Source: Arabidopsis thaliana
Taxonomy: Eukaryota > Streptophyta > Magnoliopsida > Brassicales > Brassicaceae
Assembly: GCF_000001735.4 (NCBI RefSeq)
Contig: NC_003071.7
Location: 6,193,151 to 6,257,150 of the forward strand
Direction: 5' to 3'
Length of the DNA stretch: 64,000 nucleotides
The notes under the pieces: model-generated
What the model saw: only the letters and a program-made list of their open reading frames with translations
The model's database searches: none
What the model was told of the DNA's origin: nothing
Made by a program: the position numbers and the translations under genes
In this document: positions 11,598-23,900 of the stretch, piece after piece
Numbering within the stretch: position 1 is the first letter of the stretch
How the letters are laid out: every line of letters begins with the position of its first letter

Positions 11598-12379
11598 CAC
11601 AAATAGGACCAAAAAAGTTTTTTCTTCCAAAAATAACACCTCATTTTAAAAGTTTCACAAATAGCACTCAAAACTTTAATTAAATATTAAATATAAATAA
11701 CTAATTTAATTAAAATAAGTAAATAAAAGTAAATATTTTCCGCCAATTTTTTTTGTCAAAATTTATCTGTTAAAAACATTTCCGCCAAATTTTCTCGCCA
11801 AATAAATTTTCGTCAAAAGTTTCGCGCCAAAAAAACAATCCGTCAAATTTTCCCGCCAAAAAATCTTTCGTTGAACGCTTTCTGAATTTAGTGAAACTTT
11901 TTTTGAATTTCGTAGAATCCTTCCTAAATTTCAGGAAAGGATTCCACGAAATTTAGGAAAGATTCTACAAAATTCAGGAAAAATTCTACAAATTGAGAAA
12001 GGATTTCATGAAATTCAAGAAAAATAACACAAAAAATAAAAGTTCTGAATTTCGTGAAACCCTTCTTAAATTGCTTAGTATCCTTCCTAAATGTTGTAAC
12101 ATCTTTCCTATATTTCTTATTTTTGGGGGAAAATTTGGGTGTAATTTGTTTTTGTGGAAATTTTTTGACGGATTTCTTTTTTGGGGGCAAATATTTTGGC
12201 GGGAAAATATTTTCAGGAATTTTGGTGATGAATTTTGTGTATTTTTTGAATTTTCTTAATTGTTAATTTTAATAATAAAAATAAAATATTTATTTGAATG
12301 TTATTTTTGTCAAAAAAAATTTGAAGTACTAGTTTTTGTCCGAAAATCATGAAATTGTGCTATTTGTTGGAATTTCTCC
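11589..12379. mobile_element. Foldback element / non-autonomous DNA transposon (about 790 bp)
   Basis: The ends are related inverted repeats (GGAGATTGACACAAATAG on the left; the right end read in reverse starts GGAGAAATTCCAACAAATAG). The middle is self-complementary around 11930, where AATTTCGTAGAATCCTTCC faces GGAAAGGATTCCACGAAATT. It is rich in short CCGCCAAATTTT-like repeats. Open frames in this region are by-products of the repeats. No target duplication is obvious. A fragment with the same left end occurs at about 18125-18170. Confidence 0.55.
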
Positions 12380-13445
12380 AGATATAGCACAAAAAAGAAT
12401 TTCTTCCAAAAAAGCATCTAATTTGATAAGTTCTACAAATAACATTCAAAAATTTAATTAAATATTAAATCTACTTAACATTTTTGAAGTACATTTTAAG
12501 AAACCCAATTGGGTCAGATTTTTTATTTGATTTTGACCCGAAAATCTTCAATAGGATCTTTCATAATTGGTTTTTATTACCATTTTCTACCAAAAAAATA
12601 ATTAAAACCGAAATTAATTTAATTACCAAATTTAATATATATAATATCTCTAAACTAACCATATTTGTTATTTACCTTAACTAATTTCTTAAAACATTTT
12701 TACCTAATTTAAAAATAAATATATGATTCTTCTTTGAAATTTATATGATCTTATATTTAATTTATTTTGAATTTATATAAAATATAAATAGTTAATAAAA
12801 TATTATATTTTTTTCAGTATATGATGTAATTCAAATTTTTTAAAACGAACATATATTATTCAATCGATGAAGAAATAATATGTGTATAATGTTCCACATT
12901 GCTTAAAAAAATTAGACATTGGTTCAGAGCCATACTATAAAAAGGACCAAAATGATTTCAGTTACGAAGAAGCAGGAACCTTGATTTATCAGGCGTCCAA
13001 AATTAAAATAGTTATCCGGTTTACTCGGGTTCTTTATTTTAAAGAATAGAAACTTTACAAAGTTTCAAAAATTATAAATATTTAAACTTTTTATCAAAAG
13101 TTAAATATTATAATTTTGCAAACTTTTTATAAAGTTTAGCTTTAAATTTTTTTTTTAATATTTATAATTTTAAAACTTATGAAGTTTTGAAAATTATAAA
13201 TTGAATTTTATAAAAAATTTAAACATTATAAATATATATAAAATATATTAATACGGGACGATATACTACGGGAGAAATTCTAGATATAACAATCAAAAAT
13301 TTCACCCGTCGTATAAAGTTAAAATATTTTTAATGTTTAAACTTATTATAAAGAATTGAGATGTGTTTTAAAAAAATTGAAGTTTTAAGTGTATTTGTTT
13401 TGTTAATATTGTTAATTTTGTTTAGTGTTTAAGATTGTATAATTA
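12380..13445. other. AT-rich non-coding DNA
   Basis: It starts with another end of the foldback family (GATATAGCACAAAAAAGAAT at 12380) and continues as low-complexity AT-rich sequence. Local inverted repeats of the AAACTTTxxAAAGTTT type lie at about 13050-13250. No protein or RNA gene is supported. Confidence 0.5.
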
Positions 13446-14240
13446 CTAGATTTTAACCCGCGGTATACCGCGGGAATAATTTATTTTTTAAAGTTAGTAT
13501 ATATAAAAGTTTATAAATTGTATCTATCTATAAAATAATTTTATTTTATAGTTTATAAATGTTATTAAGTAACGTCCTGCCAAACCCGTCCTGTAAAAAA
13601 AAACCCATTTATTTTATTAATGTTGATCTTATTTATGATATGTTTATGAATCATTGTCTAAATATTTTGTAATTTTGTAGTAATTAAATGCTATCAGATT
13701 ATATCTCTGCGCTTTGATGATTATAATCGAATTGTTATAGTTATGGAGAAAAGCAATATCAAAAATGATAATTTTGTAGTAATTAAATGATATTAAATAT
13801 TTTGGAAGTATTCTTTTAGTAAATAATCGTGTAGTTAATATGGAGAGATTTTGGGAAGATTGTTAAATATCAAATATTTAATTCGAAGATTTTTTTTTTA
13901 ATTATCAAAAACAAACATTAAAATTCAGTGGCAGCCATTGTAAATAAGTCTCAACTATAGGATTTATTTCATAAAATGGCTGCAAAAATGTATATATAGA
14001 TATTATGATTTTTCATTTTAAGTTTTTTTCCGTAATATACCATCCCATGTTATTATCCACCCAAACTCGTCCCACAATATAACCCCGTCCCATGAAATTA
14101 AACATAATTTTGTCATTTTCTTATAAATTTCAAATATTTATAAAATTTGAAACTTCAAAATAAATTTAATATCGATATGAATATTGTTTTCTGAAATTTT
14201 TAAACTATTACAATTAAACATATAATTTACAAAATGTTTT
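13446..14240 (-). mobile_element. Helitron 3' end, minus orientation
   Basis: Read on the minus strand, the sequence ends with the perfect palindrome CCCGCGGTATACCGCGGG (13457-13474), then TTAAAATCTAG and T, the canonical Helitron 3' terminus, with CTAG at 13446-13449. A conserved subterminal phrase GGACGGGTTTGGCAGGACG lies about 120 bp inside. No helicase is encoded. The 5' end cannot be placed, so the right boundary given here is nominal. Confidence 0.6.
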
Positions 14241-15358
14241 TAAAAATAATCTACAAATTCTATAATCAATATGTAAACGATATTATACTTTACAGATCTT
14301 TTTGCAACTTCACCTTTATTATGATAGACCTTGCAAACAAATAAAGGCAACAAAAAATAGACACTAAAAAATCTCAACAACAAATCTAAACAATATATAT
14401 TTAGCTTTAAATTATAAAAAATCATATAAATATCTTCGGGATTCAAATTTTAATAATTATTTGAACAGGTTTTCTAAAATATATCAAAACCAAATATATT
14501 GAATATAAAAAATACAAATAGGAAATATATTAATTTAAAAGATACAAAATATTTAACAAGAAATTGTGTTATTTTTTGTTCAAAGAATTTGATATAAAAT
14601 CTTCAAAACGATCCGATATTGATTCTTATTAGATTAAAATTGTTATTAGATTGAAATTGTAAATTGACTCGAAGTATATTAAATAAAAACAATTTGATTT
14701 TTAGTTATCACGGGACAGATTTATATAGCGGGATGGGTTTAGAGGAGACGAGTTTACATGGTAGGACGGGTTTGGATGAGACGAGTTTATATGGTGCTAT
14801 GAGTTTAGATGGAACAAATTTGGATACCACGGATGTACTCCTAGAATTAACTATCAAATTACAACTATACAATACTAAACAAAACAAACAATAATAACAT
14901 AACAAATACAATTTCAATTTTAAATTTTTAGTTACAAAAAATACATAAAATCAACATTATAGTATAAGTGTTAATCTTCTTTGACACCTCTAAATGTTAT
15001 TCTTCTTTGATACATTTAAATATGTAATTTTAATACAAAGTTACTAAATTACATATGTTCCACGGGTTAAATTTGAAAATACCAAAAGTTTAAACTATAT
15101 AATTTTTTTTTAAAACAAATTATGAATAAAAAATAAAATATTATCCCGTGGTATGGTCTATCACAAGTCAAATCTTAGAAGATAAAATAACACATATTAG
15201 ACTTACTAATATCATAATTATGACTCAATAAAAAGCATACACAACCTTATCGATAATTATTAATCATCACAAACAACAACAACCAACAAATTCTATTTTA
15301 TGATAAAGAAAAATAAATAAAATATTTAACCTGCAGTATACCGCGGATCATATCCTAA
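14241..15358 (+). mobile_element. Helitron-related sequence with a degenerate 3' end, plus orientation
   Basis: The end at about 15329-15358 reads CCTGCAGTATACCGCGG followed by ATCATATCCTAA, a decayed version of the hairpin-plus-CTAG terminus. Inside, 14707-14830 contains about four degenerate copies of a ~27-bp unit like GGACGGGTTTGGATGAGACG. The short open frame there reflects the repeat. The left boundary is nominal; this element and the previous one face outward in opposite directions. Confidence 0.45.
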
Positions 15359-15360
15359 TA

Positions 15361-17900
15361 GATTGTTAAAAGTGGGGGCTTACCGGCGTACTTTCTTTAC
15401 TCATTTTACACTTACAATCTCCATTCTGTGTTATAAAACTTTCTACCTTCACTACTAAAATATGTATAACTATTAATATTGCCTCTGGACATATTCAAAA
15501 CCCCATTAGGAAACCACATAATTAAATCTATCGTATTATTTGTGTTTTTGTGACAAGAGATACATTCGATTATAAGAAGAAAAAAAGAGAGTTTAAAATG
15601 TAATGAAATAGTGTTTCATGCATGTATGTATTTCCTACCGTCTTGTATATGTTTATGCCGTCACGTTTGTAAGAAAACTAGTAACATGGAAAAATATCAG
15701 ACATATTTATCTACAAGATAGCAACATGAAGAGTGGGAAAAAAAGATAGCAACATGAAGCCTTCTTTAATAATTTACGGTAAATCCATGAAGGAAGAAAA
15801 CAAAGATATCTTAACTTGTTAACTAAAAAAGTCTTTGGGACCAACCAATATTTCCATGGTTATCGTTACTTGCTTCTTGGAGGTGTTATGGAATATCAAA
15901 GCTGCTTCTTATTGATATTGGTTAAATTAGACAAATATGACATATTTATTAGTTTTAAAAACTAATTAGAAGTTATTATACTAAAATAATTAGATGCTAT
16001 TTTTTGGAAATGTTTACAAAATTAAGACTACACAGGCAATTATTAAAAAAATATAGTCATGAAGAATATATATAGTCTTTTAATTATTCTTGCATGTATC
16101 TCTCCCACTTGCTTTACATATGACGTCATGTTTAATACGTAGGCAGAACCAGTAACATCGGATACTATCAGACACACATTCATACCTATGGCCAGAGATG
16201 ACCATTATCCATGATGCAATATAATAAAACAAAGTCATCTTGACTTGTTAACTAGAACAATTCTTAAGACTTATAATTCCATCATTATCTTTACTGGATT
16301 CATGCAATGATTATGGAATAATCAAAACTGCTTATTGAACGAGGTTGGTTAAATTAAATTACGCAAATATGACATATCATTATAAAAGTCTAAGAGCTCC
16401 TTCGTTTCTAAATTTGGAAAACCATATACAACATCTATATTCAACATCCGAAGATCCGAAGCAAGTTACATCCGAAGATCTTTGTTTGAAACTTTAAACT
16501 CGTTCTTTTTTTTCATTTCTTTTTCGTAACTCCGGAGATCCGATCCGGTTCAACGGACACCATGACCTCCGAAGCAAGTTACAGGGACTTTTCTCCCTAG
16601 TTGGTTATCGAATAACGACCCATAAAATATGACTAATCCTGGGATCATGGGGAGTCATGTAAAAGCTTTTGACACTCACACATTTGTGAAGTAGTTTTTA
16701 GGGTGGATCAAACATGGGTAGCTCATTATAATCTCCCTTAGTCTGATCACTACCACTAGACCACTCCCGTGTGGGCAAAAAAACTCGTTCTTGCATATAA
16801 ATGTAAATTTTGGTTATAGTTGAGTATGCAGAAAAATACAAGTACTATATATATATATCAAAATGGCTTAACAAATTATTATTTTTAGTCATGTAAATTA
16901 TCATTAAGGAATGAATGAATTTGTAAGTTAGAAAAAATTGCTTTACCAGCCAAGAGGATAAATTAAACCTTGCCAAAAAAGAATAAAGAACAAGGATATG
17001 TTTTGCATGTTAGAGATTAGGAATTAGCAAGCCAAAGCTGAATTAGAGAAATCCCAACTATGATCTCGTTAATATGGAATTATACAACGCCTGATCTTTG
17101 AATATGGTTGCCTTAGACTCTCTCAAATCTTATCTCTACTGCATATTCGATTGGACGAATTGAACTATGATTGACGAAGAAAAGAAAAAATGGAACTATG
17201 ATTATTTGCCAATTTTGTCCATACATCAATATTCAAAGTATTCCCTGCAATTGCTTCTTATTGGTGTTGTGATTTTGTCATTGTTGAAGTACTTTTGATG
17301 TTAGTTTTATACGTAATTAAATTTAAGTGAAGTGAAAAACAAGAAATAAAACTTTTTGTTTTTGATTCAATTGTTCCTTTTGTTAGTTTTTATATTTCTA
17401 AAATCTTATATTTCAAACTTTGGAATATTTTTTAGTTTTTTTTGTTTGTCAAATATCCTATAATTTATTTTATTTAATTTTTTTTAACCTAATGTAGTTA
17501 TACAAAATAAATTAGACGGTACGCTTTTGTAAATGTTACAGAATTAAGATGACATTTAATCAATTATTTTTAAAAAATTAACGAGTGATGAAGAATATAT
17601 AGTATTTTTACGTTTCATGCACATATCTCTCCCACTTGCTTTATATATGACGCCACGTCTATGACGTAGGCCAAAACAGTAACATCGGATACTACCAGAC
17701 GCACATTCATTTATCCAAAAACAACGATTATCGACCATCATTAAAGTGATCCCAAACAGCCAAAACCGCAAAAGATCGAGATTTTCCATTCTCTCAATCC
17801 GGCTCAATAGCCCATGCCGCGAAATTGATCCCTAACGCTCAAAATTCTTTCCAACAACACTTAGTCAAATATTCATTCCTTTGCATATAAAAAAAATAAA
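15361..17900 (+). repeat. TGACG-box repeat, copy A
   Basis: A ~2.5-kb block repeated in the same orientation as copy B (18171-20815), about 2.8 kb away, and as copy C (34160 onward, interrupted). Within it a sub-block occurs twice: CTCCCACTTGCTTTACATA then TGACGTCA at 16121, and CTCCCACTTGCTTTATATA then two TGACG motifs (17648 and 17662), each followed by a conserved GTAACATCGGATACTA. It encodes no protein. 16690-16790 contains a stretch with ACCACTAGACCACTCCCGTG that resembles old retroelement sequence. Confidence 0.85.
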
Positions 17901-18170
17901 ATTCCTTTACTAATAAGTAAGGCAAGTCAAGGTTTCAAACCAAATAAATGGTACAGGAAGAAGATTTAATAACAAATGGTGTGATTTGTTATACATTTGC
18001 AGAATAAGATAATAGGGAGTAGACTTTAGCGTTGAGCCTTAAATATTTGAATATGACATAGAATTCTAAACATATTAGTGACTTGCAAACAACTTTTTGA
18101 AAACCCAAATAGTATTTCATTTGAAAATTTCTACACCTAGCACTCAAAACTTTAATTAAATATTAAATAG
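17901..18170. other. Spacer between repeat copies A and B
   Basis: Unique AT-rich DNA, ending with a fragment of the foldback element family (CACTCAAAACTTTAATTAAA at about 18139). No gene seen. Confidence 0.5.
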
Positions 18171-20815
18171 GTTCTTAAAAGTGGGGGCTTACTTTCTTTA
18201 CTCATTTTACACTCTCCATTATGTGTTACTCATTTTACACTCTCCATTATGTGTTATACAGGCGATTTTAGGAAGGAAAAAGAGAGAGTTTAAAATGTAA
18301 TGAAAATAGTGTTTCATGCGTGTATGTATTTTCTACCGTCTTGTTTATGTTTGATTTGTGAACATATATATGCCGTCACGTTTGTAAGAAAACTTGTAAC
18401 ATGAAAAAATATCAGACATATTTATCTACAAGATAGCAACATGAAGAGTGGAACAAAAAAAATGATAGCAACAGCCTTCTTTAATAATCTACGGTAAATC
18501 CATGAAGGAAGAAAACAAAGATATCTTGACTTGTTAACTAAAAAAGTCTTTGGGACCAACCAATAATTTCATGTTTATCTTTCTTGCTACTTGGAGGTGT
18601 TATGGAATAATCAAAGCTGCTTCCTTATTGATATAGGTTAAATTAGGCAAATATGACATATTTATTAGTTTTAAAAAATTACTTAGATGTAATTATACTA
18701 AAATAATTAGATGCTATTTTTTGGAAATTTTTACAAAATCAAGATTACACAGTCAATTATTAAAAAATATATAGTCATGAAGAATGTTATATAGTCTTTT
18801 AATGATTTTGCATGTATCTCTCCCACTTGCTTTACATATGACGTCATGTTTAAAACGTAGGCCGAACCAGTAACATCGGATACTATCAGACACACATTCA
18901 TATCTATGGCCAGAGATGACCTGACCATTATCCATGATGCAATATAATAAAACAAAGCTATCTTGACTTGTTTACTAAAACAATTCTTAAGACTTATATA
19001 TAATTCCATGGTTATCTTTACTGGCTTCATGCAAGGATTATGGAATAATCAAAACAGCTGCTTATTGAATGAGGTTGGTTAAATTAAATTACGAAAATAT
19101 GACACATCATTATAAAAGTCTAAGAGCTCATTTGTTTCAAATTTGGAAAACCATATACATCATCTATATTCAACATCCTATATATTGTTTAAAACTTTAA
19201 ACTCGTTCTTTTTTTTCAATTTTTTATTTTTTATAATTCGGATGATTTGGTTCAACAGATTTTATGATCTCTGAACCAGAGCACGAAGATTTCTTTTTCT
19301 AGCTGGTTCTTGGGTCAATGGACCATGAGAACTGACTAATCCCAGGACGAGGGGAAGCCATGTGAAAACCTCTAACACTCACACATTTGTGGAGTAGTTT
19401 TTAGGGTAGATCAAACTTTGGATAGCTCATTACAACTTTTTTTAGTCTGATCACTACCACTAGACCAAGCTTGTGTGGGCAAAAAGACTTCGTTCTCAAG
19501 GGCGGACCTAGTAAAGAAGAAGGGGGTCACTTGACCCAAGTTGAATAGTCAAATTTTATTTTTTGCATAGAATTTTGTTTAGAATTAGCAGAACAATTGG
19601 TAAATTCCAAGGTGTTGACACCCCCAAAACATGAGTTCAAATCTCTATAATGACACTTTTACTCTTTTCTCCTCAATTTAGTTTTAAATAAATGTTTTTT
19701 TTGTCTTATATATTTCTTTACTTTTTCCAAAATAACAGCAATTAATATACTATTTTTATTTCCTTATGAAATTGATTTTATTTTTGTGAGTTTGTATAAA
19801 TATTATAAGAAAGTTAGTTATAAAATACTGTTTATAAATTTTTTTTGACCCCGGTAAAATTTATTTATGGGTCCGCTACTGCTCGTTCTTGCCTATAAAT
19901 GTAAATTTTGTTTCTATTTGAGTATGCAGAAAAATACAAGTACTATATATATAAAACACTCGTTTTTTAAGTCATGTAAATTATCATTAATGAATGAAGG
20001 AATTTGTAAGTTACCAAAAAATTGCTTAACCAGCGAAGGGGATAAACCTTGCCAAAAAAGAATAAAGAACAAGGATATATTTTGCATGTCAGAGATTAGG
20101 TATTACCGTATTAGCAAGCCAAAGCTGCATTAGGGAAATCCCAATAAGGTTTTTACGTTCATGATTTCTTGCACGACTATGATCTCGTCAATATGGAATT
20201 ATACAACGTCTGCTATTTGAATATGGCTGCCTTAGGCTCTCTCAAATCTTATCTATACTGCATATTCGATTGGACGAAATGGAACTATGATTATTTGCCA
20301 ATTTTGTCCATACATCAATATTTTCAAAGTATTCCCTGGAATTGTTTCTTATTGGTGTTAAGATTTTGTCATTGTTGAAGTACTTTTGATGTTATTTTTA
20401 TACGTAATTAATTTAAATGAAGTGAAAAACAAGAAATGAAACTTTTTTGTTTTTATTCAATTGTTTCTTTTGTTAGTTTTTCTATTTCTAAAATCTTATT
20501 TTTCATACTTTGGAATATTTTTTAGTTTTTTTGTTCATCAAATATCCTATAATTTATTTAAACTTTTTAACCTAATGTAATAATACAAAATAAATTAGAC
20601 GGTATGCTGTTGTAAATGTTACAGAATTCAGATCAAATTTAATCAACTATTTTTAAAAAATTAACAAGTAAGTCATGAAGAACATATAGTCTTTTTATGT
20701 TTAATGCATGTATCTACTATCTCTCCCACCTGCTTTATATATGACGCCACGTCTATGACGTAGGTCAAAACAGTAACATTAGATACTATACTATCAGACA
20801 CACATTCATATGGCC
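18171..20815 (+). repeat. TGACG-box repeat, copy B (directly upstream of LURP1)
   Basis: Direct duplicate of copy A with small differences throughout and one inserted hAT-type element (19497-19881). It keeps both box sub-blocks: TGACGTCA at 18839-18846, and TGACG at 20742 and 20756 beside TAACATTAGATACTA. The end of copy B forms the proximal upstream region of LURP1. Confidence 0.88.
19497..19881. mobile_element. hAT-type non-autonomous element (385 bp) with target duplication
   Basis: The left end is CAAGGGCGGACCTAG; the right end, reversed, is CAGTAGCGGACCCAT, matching the CA-x-GCGGACC ends of plant hAT elements. It is flanked by TTCGTTCT and CTCGTTCT (7 of 8 identical). Repeat copy A lacks the insert and reads ACTCGTTCTTGC at the same place (about 16783), so the empty site is available within the window. 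Confidence 0.8.
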
Positions 20816-20915
20816 AGAGATGACCAACCACTGGAGATGCTCTAAGAAATTTATCCTCGTAGGCTTTTCTCTTTTAAAAGTCAACATATTGGAGCCAGAT
20901 GTTTATTTTATAAAT
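20742..20915 (+). promoter_or_regulatory. LURP1 upstream elements: paired TGACG, W box, TATA
   Basis: Two TGACG motifs (20742-20746, 20756-20760) lie about 250 bp before the ATG and about 150 bp before a TATA box, TTTATAAAT (20907-20915). AGTCAA at 20879 is TTGACT (W box core plus T) on the other strand. These fit binding by TGA bZIP and WRKY factors, which is expected for a pathogen-induced gene. Function is inferred from the motifs. A relic MITE end (TGGAGATGCTCTAA, about 20833) lies between them. Confidence 0.55.
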
Positions 20916-20999
20916 ACTAAGAACCACACCAAAGAAAAAACATTTCAAAGCAAAACAAAAGAGAGAGAGTGTATCCATTTTTGGAGGGGAAAACAAAGT

Positions 21000-22020
21000 A
21001 TGCAGCAGCCCTGTGTGATAGTGGGTTCGAAGTACTGCTCACCAAACCCTGTAGGTTTGGCGATCGTCCGTAAGGTGATGAAGATAACGGACGGTAACTT
21101 CGTGATAACGAGTGCGGACGGTAAGTTATTGTTCAAGGTGAAGGATCCTTTGTTTAGTCTTCACGGCAAGAGGATCTTGCTGGATTGTTCTGGAGCTAAG
21201 GTCTTAACTTTGAGAGGGAAGGTAATTAAAAACAGAGCACATAACTTGATATATACAATTACTAATAGAGCTAGATTTGTTAATATTAAGATTTGGTGAT
21301 TGCAGATGATGACCATGCATGACAGGTGGCAAGTGTTTAGAGGAGGGAGTACGGAGGAGGGTGCTCTACTATACACGGTGAAAAGATCGTCGATGATTCA
21401 GCTAGCCCCTAAACTTGAGGTGTTTTTGGCTAACAACGTAGAGGAGAAGATATGTGATTTCAAAGTCAAAGGGGCCTGGCTCGACGACTCTTGTGTTGTC
21501 TACGCCGGCGATTCTGACACCATTATTGCCCACGTAAACAAACTCTCTTTCCTTATTTTTGTTTTAGAAGACAGTATTTTACATGTAAATGTTTATATCA
21601 TATATTTTCTAAATATCGAATAAAGTTTTTTTTTAAAATGCATTTAGTGATACATTATTTTACTACAAGTTTTACAGTATATTAAATATTTAAAAATTAA
21701 AGAAGATAAAAATTTTTTGATACATCTGGAATAAACATGTGTATATATTATACACATCGATATATATTATTATGAACTGGGAGTTTGCCAATGTGTTATT
21801 AATTGTTAAAACTTGAAAAATAAAAGTGGTATGGTTTGAATGGCAGATGTGCGGAAAGCAAACGATGCGAGGCTTTTTCTTCGGAAAGGACCATTTCTCC
21901 GTCACTGTTGATAAGAACGTTGATTATGCCTTCATTGCATCTCTCATTGTCATCCTTGTAGAAATAGAAAAAGCTGGTTTTATTACGAAAATGACAACAC
22001 AAATGATAATAGGTTTTTAG
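21000..22020 (+). CDS. LURP1: LURP1 (DUF567 / LOR, tubby C-terminal-like fold), 207 aa
   Basis: Three exons: 21000-21221 (74 codons), 21306-21533 (76 codons) and 21847-22020 (57 codons plus stop), all with GT-AG junctions and phase-0 joins, giving 207 residues. The protein has the LURP-one-related (DUF567) pattern: VGLAIVRKVMKITDGNFVI, then a DPLFSLHGKR stretch, RWQVFRGGS, and an ICDFKVKGAWLDDSCVVYAG segment. The fold resembles the tubby C-terminal barrel. It has no signal peptide. From memory the sequence is LURP1 (At2g14560), required for full resistance to Hyaloperonospora and strongly induced late after infection; its biochemical activity is unknown. The C-terminal exon ends in a hydrophobic LIVILVEIEKAG run. 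Intron 2 and the start of exon 3 have an inverted copy downstream of the gene. Confidence 0.95.
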
Positions 22021-22213
22021 GTATCAATTTTTAAAGCACTATCATATCGTTGTAGTAATTTAGGTTGTCAATACAATTTGGTGTAATGCACTAGCATCGT
22101 TTGCTTTTCGTACATCTGCATTCAAACCATACCAATTTTATTTCAAGTTTTAACAATTAATAAAACATTGGCAAACTCTCTGTTCATAATAATATATATC
22201 GATGGGTATAATA
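21751..22213. repeat. Inverted repeat spanning the LURP1 intron 2/exon 3 junction
   Basis: The arm at 21751-21870 (end of intron 2, 3' splice site, first 24 bases of exon 3) is present in reverse complement at about 22093-22213, downstream of the stop codon, with roughly 90% identity by eye. The arms are ~120 bp and the loop ~220 bp. It looks like an inverted partial duplication of the gene. Confidence 0.9.
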
Positions 22214-23900
22214 TAGTATAGATATGTTTATTTTTGCTAAATACAAACACATGCCCTTAGCATATCTTCTAAGGACCACCTGTCATCAAGCTCGCTTAAC
22301 GTCTTCAAGTCATACACCTCCACTACCACTTCTTGTTGCTATGTTTTACCTAAGCTCAACTTCCATTCCGCAACAATTCGAACAAATAAATCCAAGCACT
22401 AAAGCACCATCACCATTACCCGAACCTTTGTCAAAGCTCTACTTCATGTAGCTCTCCTCATGCCAGCGAGAATCATGTCTTTGACCCCTTCATCAACGCC
22501 ATTTCTTCTCTTGACAGTGGCAATTTGTTCTTCCTTTGAATCGTTCTTGGAAGAATCGTCGATAAACTTTGATCTCACAAATACCATAAAGTTTCTTTGC
22601 TTTTGGCTCAAACCTCTCAAGAACCCTTTATCGATTAGCCCTATCTATCTTTTTATTTTTCTTTATTGTAACTTTGAGTATGCTCGTTATTGTTGTGCTT
22701 TAAACTTTGATAATTTTTCCCTCTATCTCTGTATTTGACTTCTACGTTAGTGGAATAAAAACAAACCATTGTCCAAAAAAAATTATATATATTAATATTT
22801 ATTTTGAAATTATTACAGAATATTCTATTTTTGGCTAATTAGTTTTTTGATTTACCATTTTCCATCAAATATTGGAGATTTGAGACATTTTTGCCACTTA
22901 AAAACCTAAATATTTGGGAAAATAATTTCATAAAATACATACTTAATAAGAAATAGTATAACCTAAAAAGAACCAAAAATTAATGTATAAAATTATATTT
23001 TTAGATATTAAAAATGGCAAATTTAAAATATTTTAGGCAAAATTGCAAAAGTTACAAATGCTATTAAAATATGTCCCTTTCTCATAATTGACTTTATATT
23101 TTGCAAACTAATAAGTAAACAAATTTACATCCAAATACCAAAAACGAATTTAAGAAGCAAGAATTATTTGGATGTCGATTATATAGGATGCACGTCGTCT
23201 TAGCCTTCTATAAGTTAACAAACGTGAAAAAAGTTTTGATTAATGAAATCTTATATTTCTGAAGACTTTGATTATTTCCTAACCGCTGCAAGAAACAGTA
23301 TACATATTACCATGCAATAATGGTCTCAAAGTCTTTTTAGTTAACAAGTCTTTCTAAATTATGCTACAGTTCAAAACAAATTCTTCCTCGCAAATGATGT
23401 TTCACATTTGTTATCTTGAGGGTATCGTAAATTGTTGTAATTCTAATGAATAAACCAACATTGATCTTGATTTTATATATTGATTTTTAGAGACCACCAT
23501 AAACTTACATAATTTCCATCACAACTAATTTTACTCTAAAAATAACTTGTGATGAAATTCAAATGAAATTATTTATAATAAAAATTAAACTTTTATTTTA
23601 ATAAGATTTTTTTGACCAAATTCTCTTCTTCCTTTATTTACCTAGCATTCTTACTTTGATTGTGGGCAACGAATTTGAAAAAGCTTGAAATTCTGAAATC
23701 AAAACTAAAGGGAGTGTATTCAGTCAAACATTTTAAGTGATTTGTATTCAAATAACGAATCCTATGTTGTTCAATTATAGATTTTTAAAAGTCTAATGAA
23801 ATATAATGTTATTGAACTAGTGATTTGAAAATCTACTTAAAAATCCCTGTTATTAAAAACATTTTAAGGATTAACCTTAAGATCTTTAGTCCCTATTAAA
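22214..23900. other. Intergenic DNA with weak coding-like remnants
   Basis: 22430-22640 has more even base composition than its surroundings. On the minus strand it shows a lysine-rich coding-like stretch (phrases such as LERFEPKAKKLYG and FIDDSSKNDSKEE in different frames), but I cannot assign it to a family. 22740-23700 is AT-rich. From 23710, GGGAGTGTATTCAGTCAAAC resembles the end of a small DNA transposon. No intact gene is supported. Confidence 0.4.

Noticed and set aside
11924-12266. Overlapping Lys- and Phe-rich open frames on both strands
   Set aside because: They arise from the self-complementary foldback element and have no domain; repetitive low-complexity translation.
14664-14917. 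Open frames with repeated GLEETSL-like and VSSKPV-like units
   Set aside because: They are translations of the degenerate GGACGGGTTTGGATGAG repeat inside Helitron-related DNA, present on both strands.
16690-16790. A tRNA-like gene around ACCACTAGACCACTCCCGTG
   Set aside because: No cloverleaf with A and B boxes can be drawn; it resembles old retroelement sequence and is shared by copies A and B.
22224-22738. Plus-strand frames downstream of LURP1 (75 and 92 codons)
   Set aside because: No domain, no splice context and no similarity to LURP1; the minus strand looks slightly more coding-like but is also unassigned.
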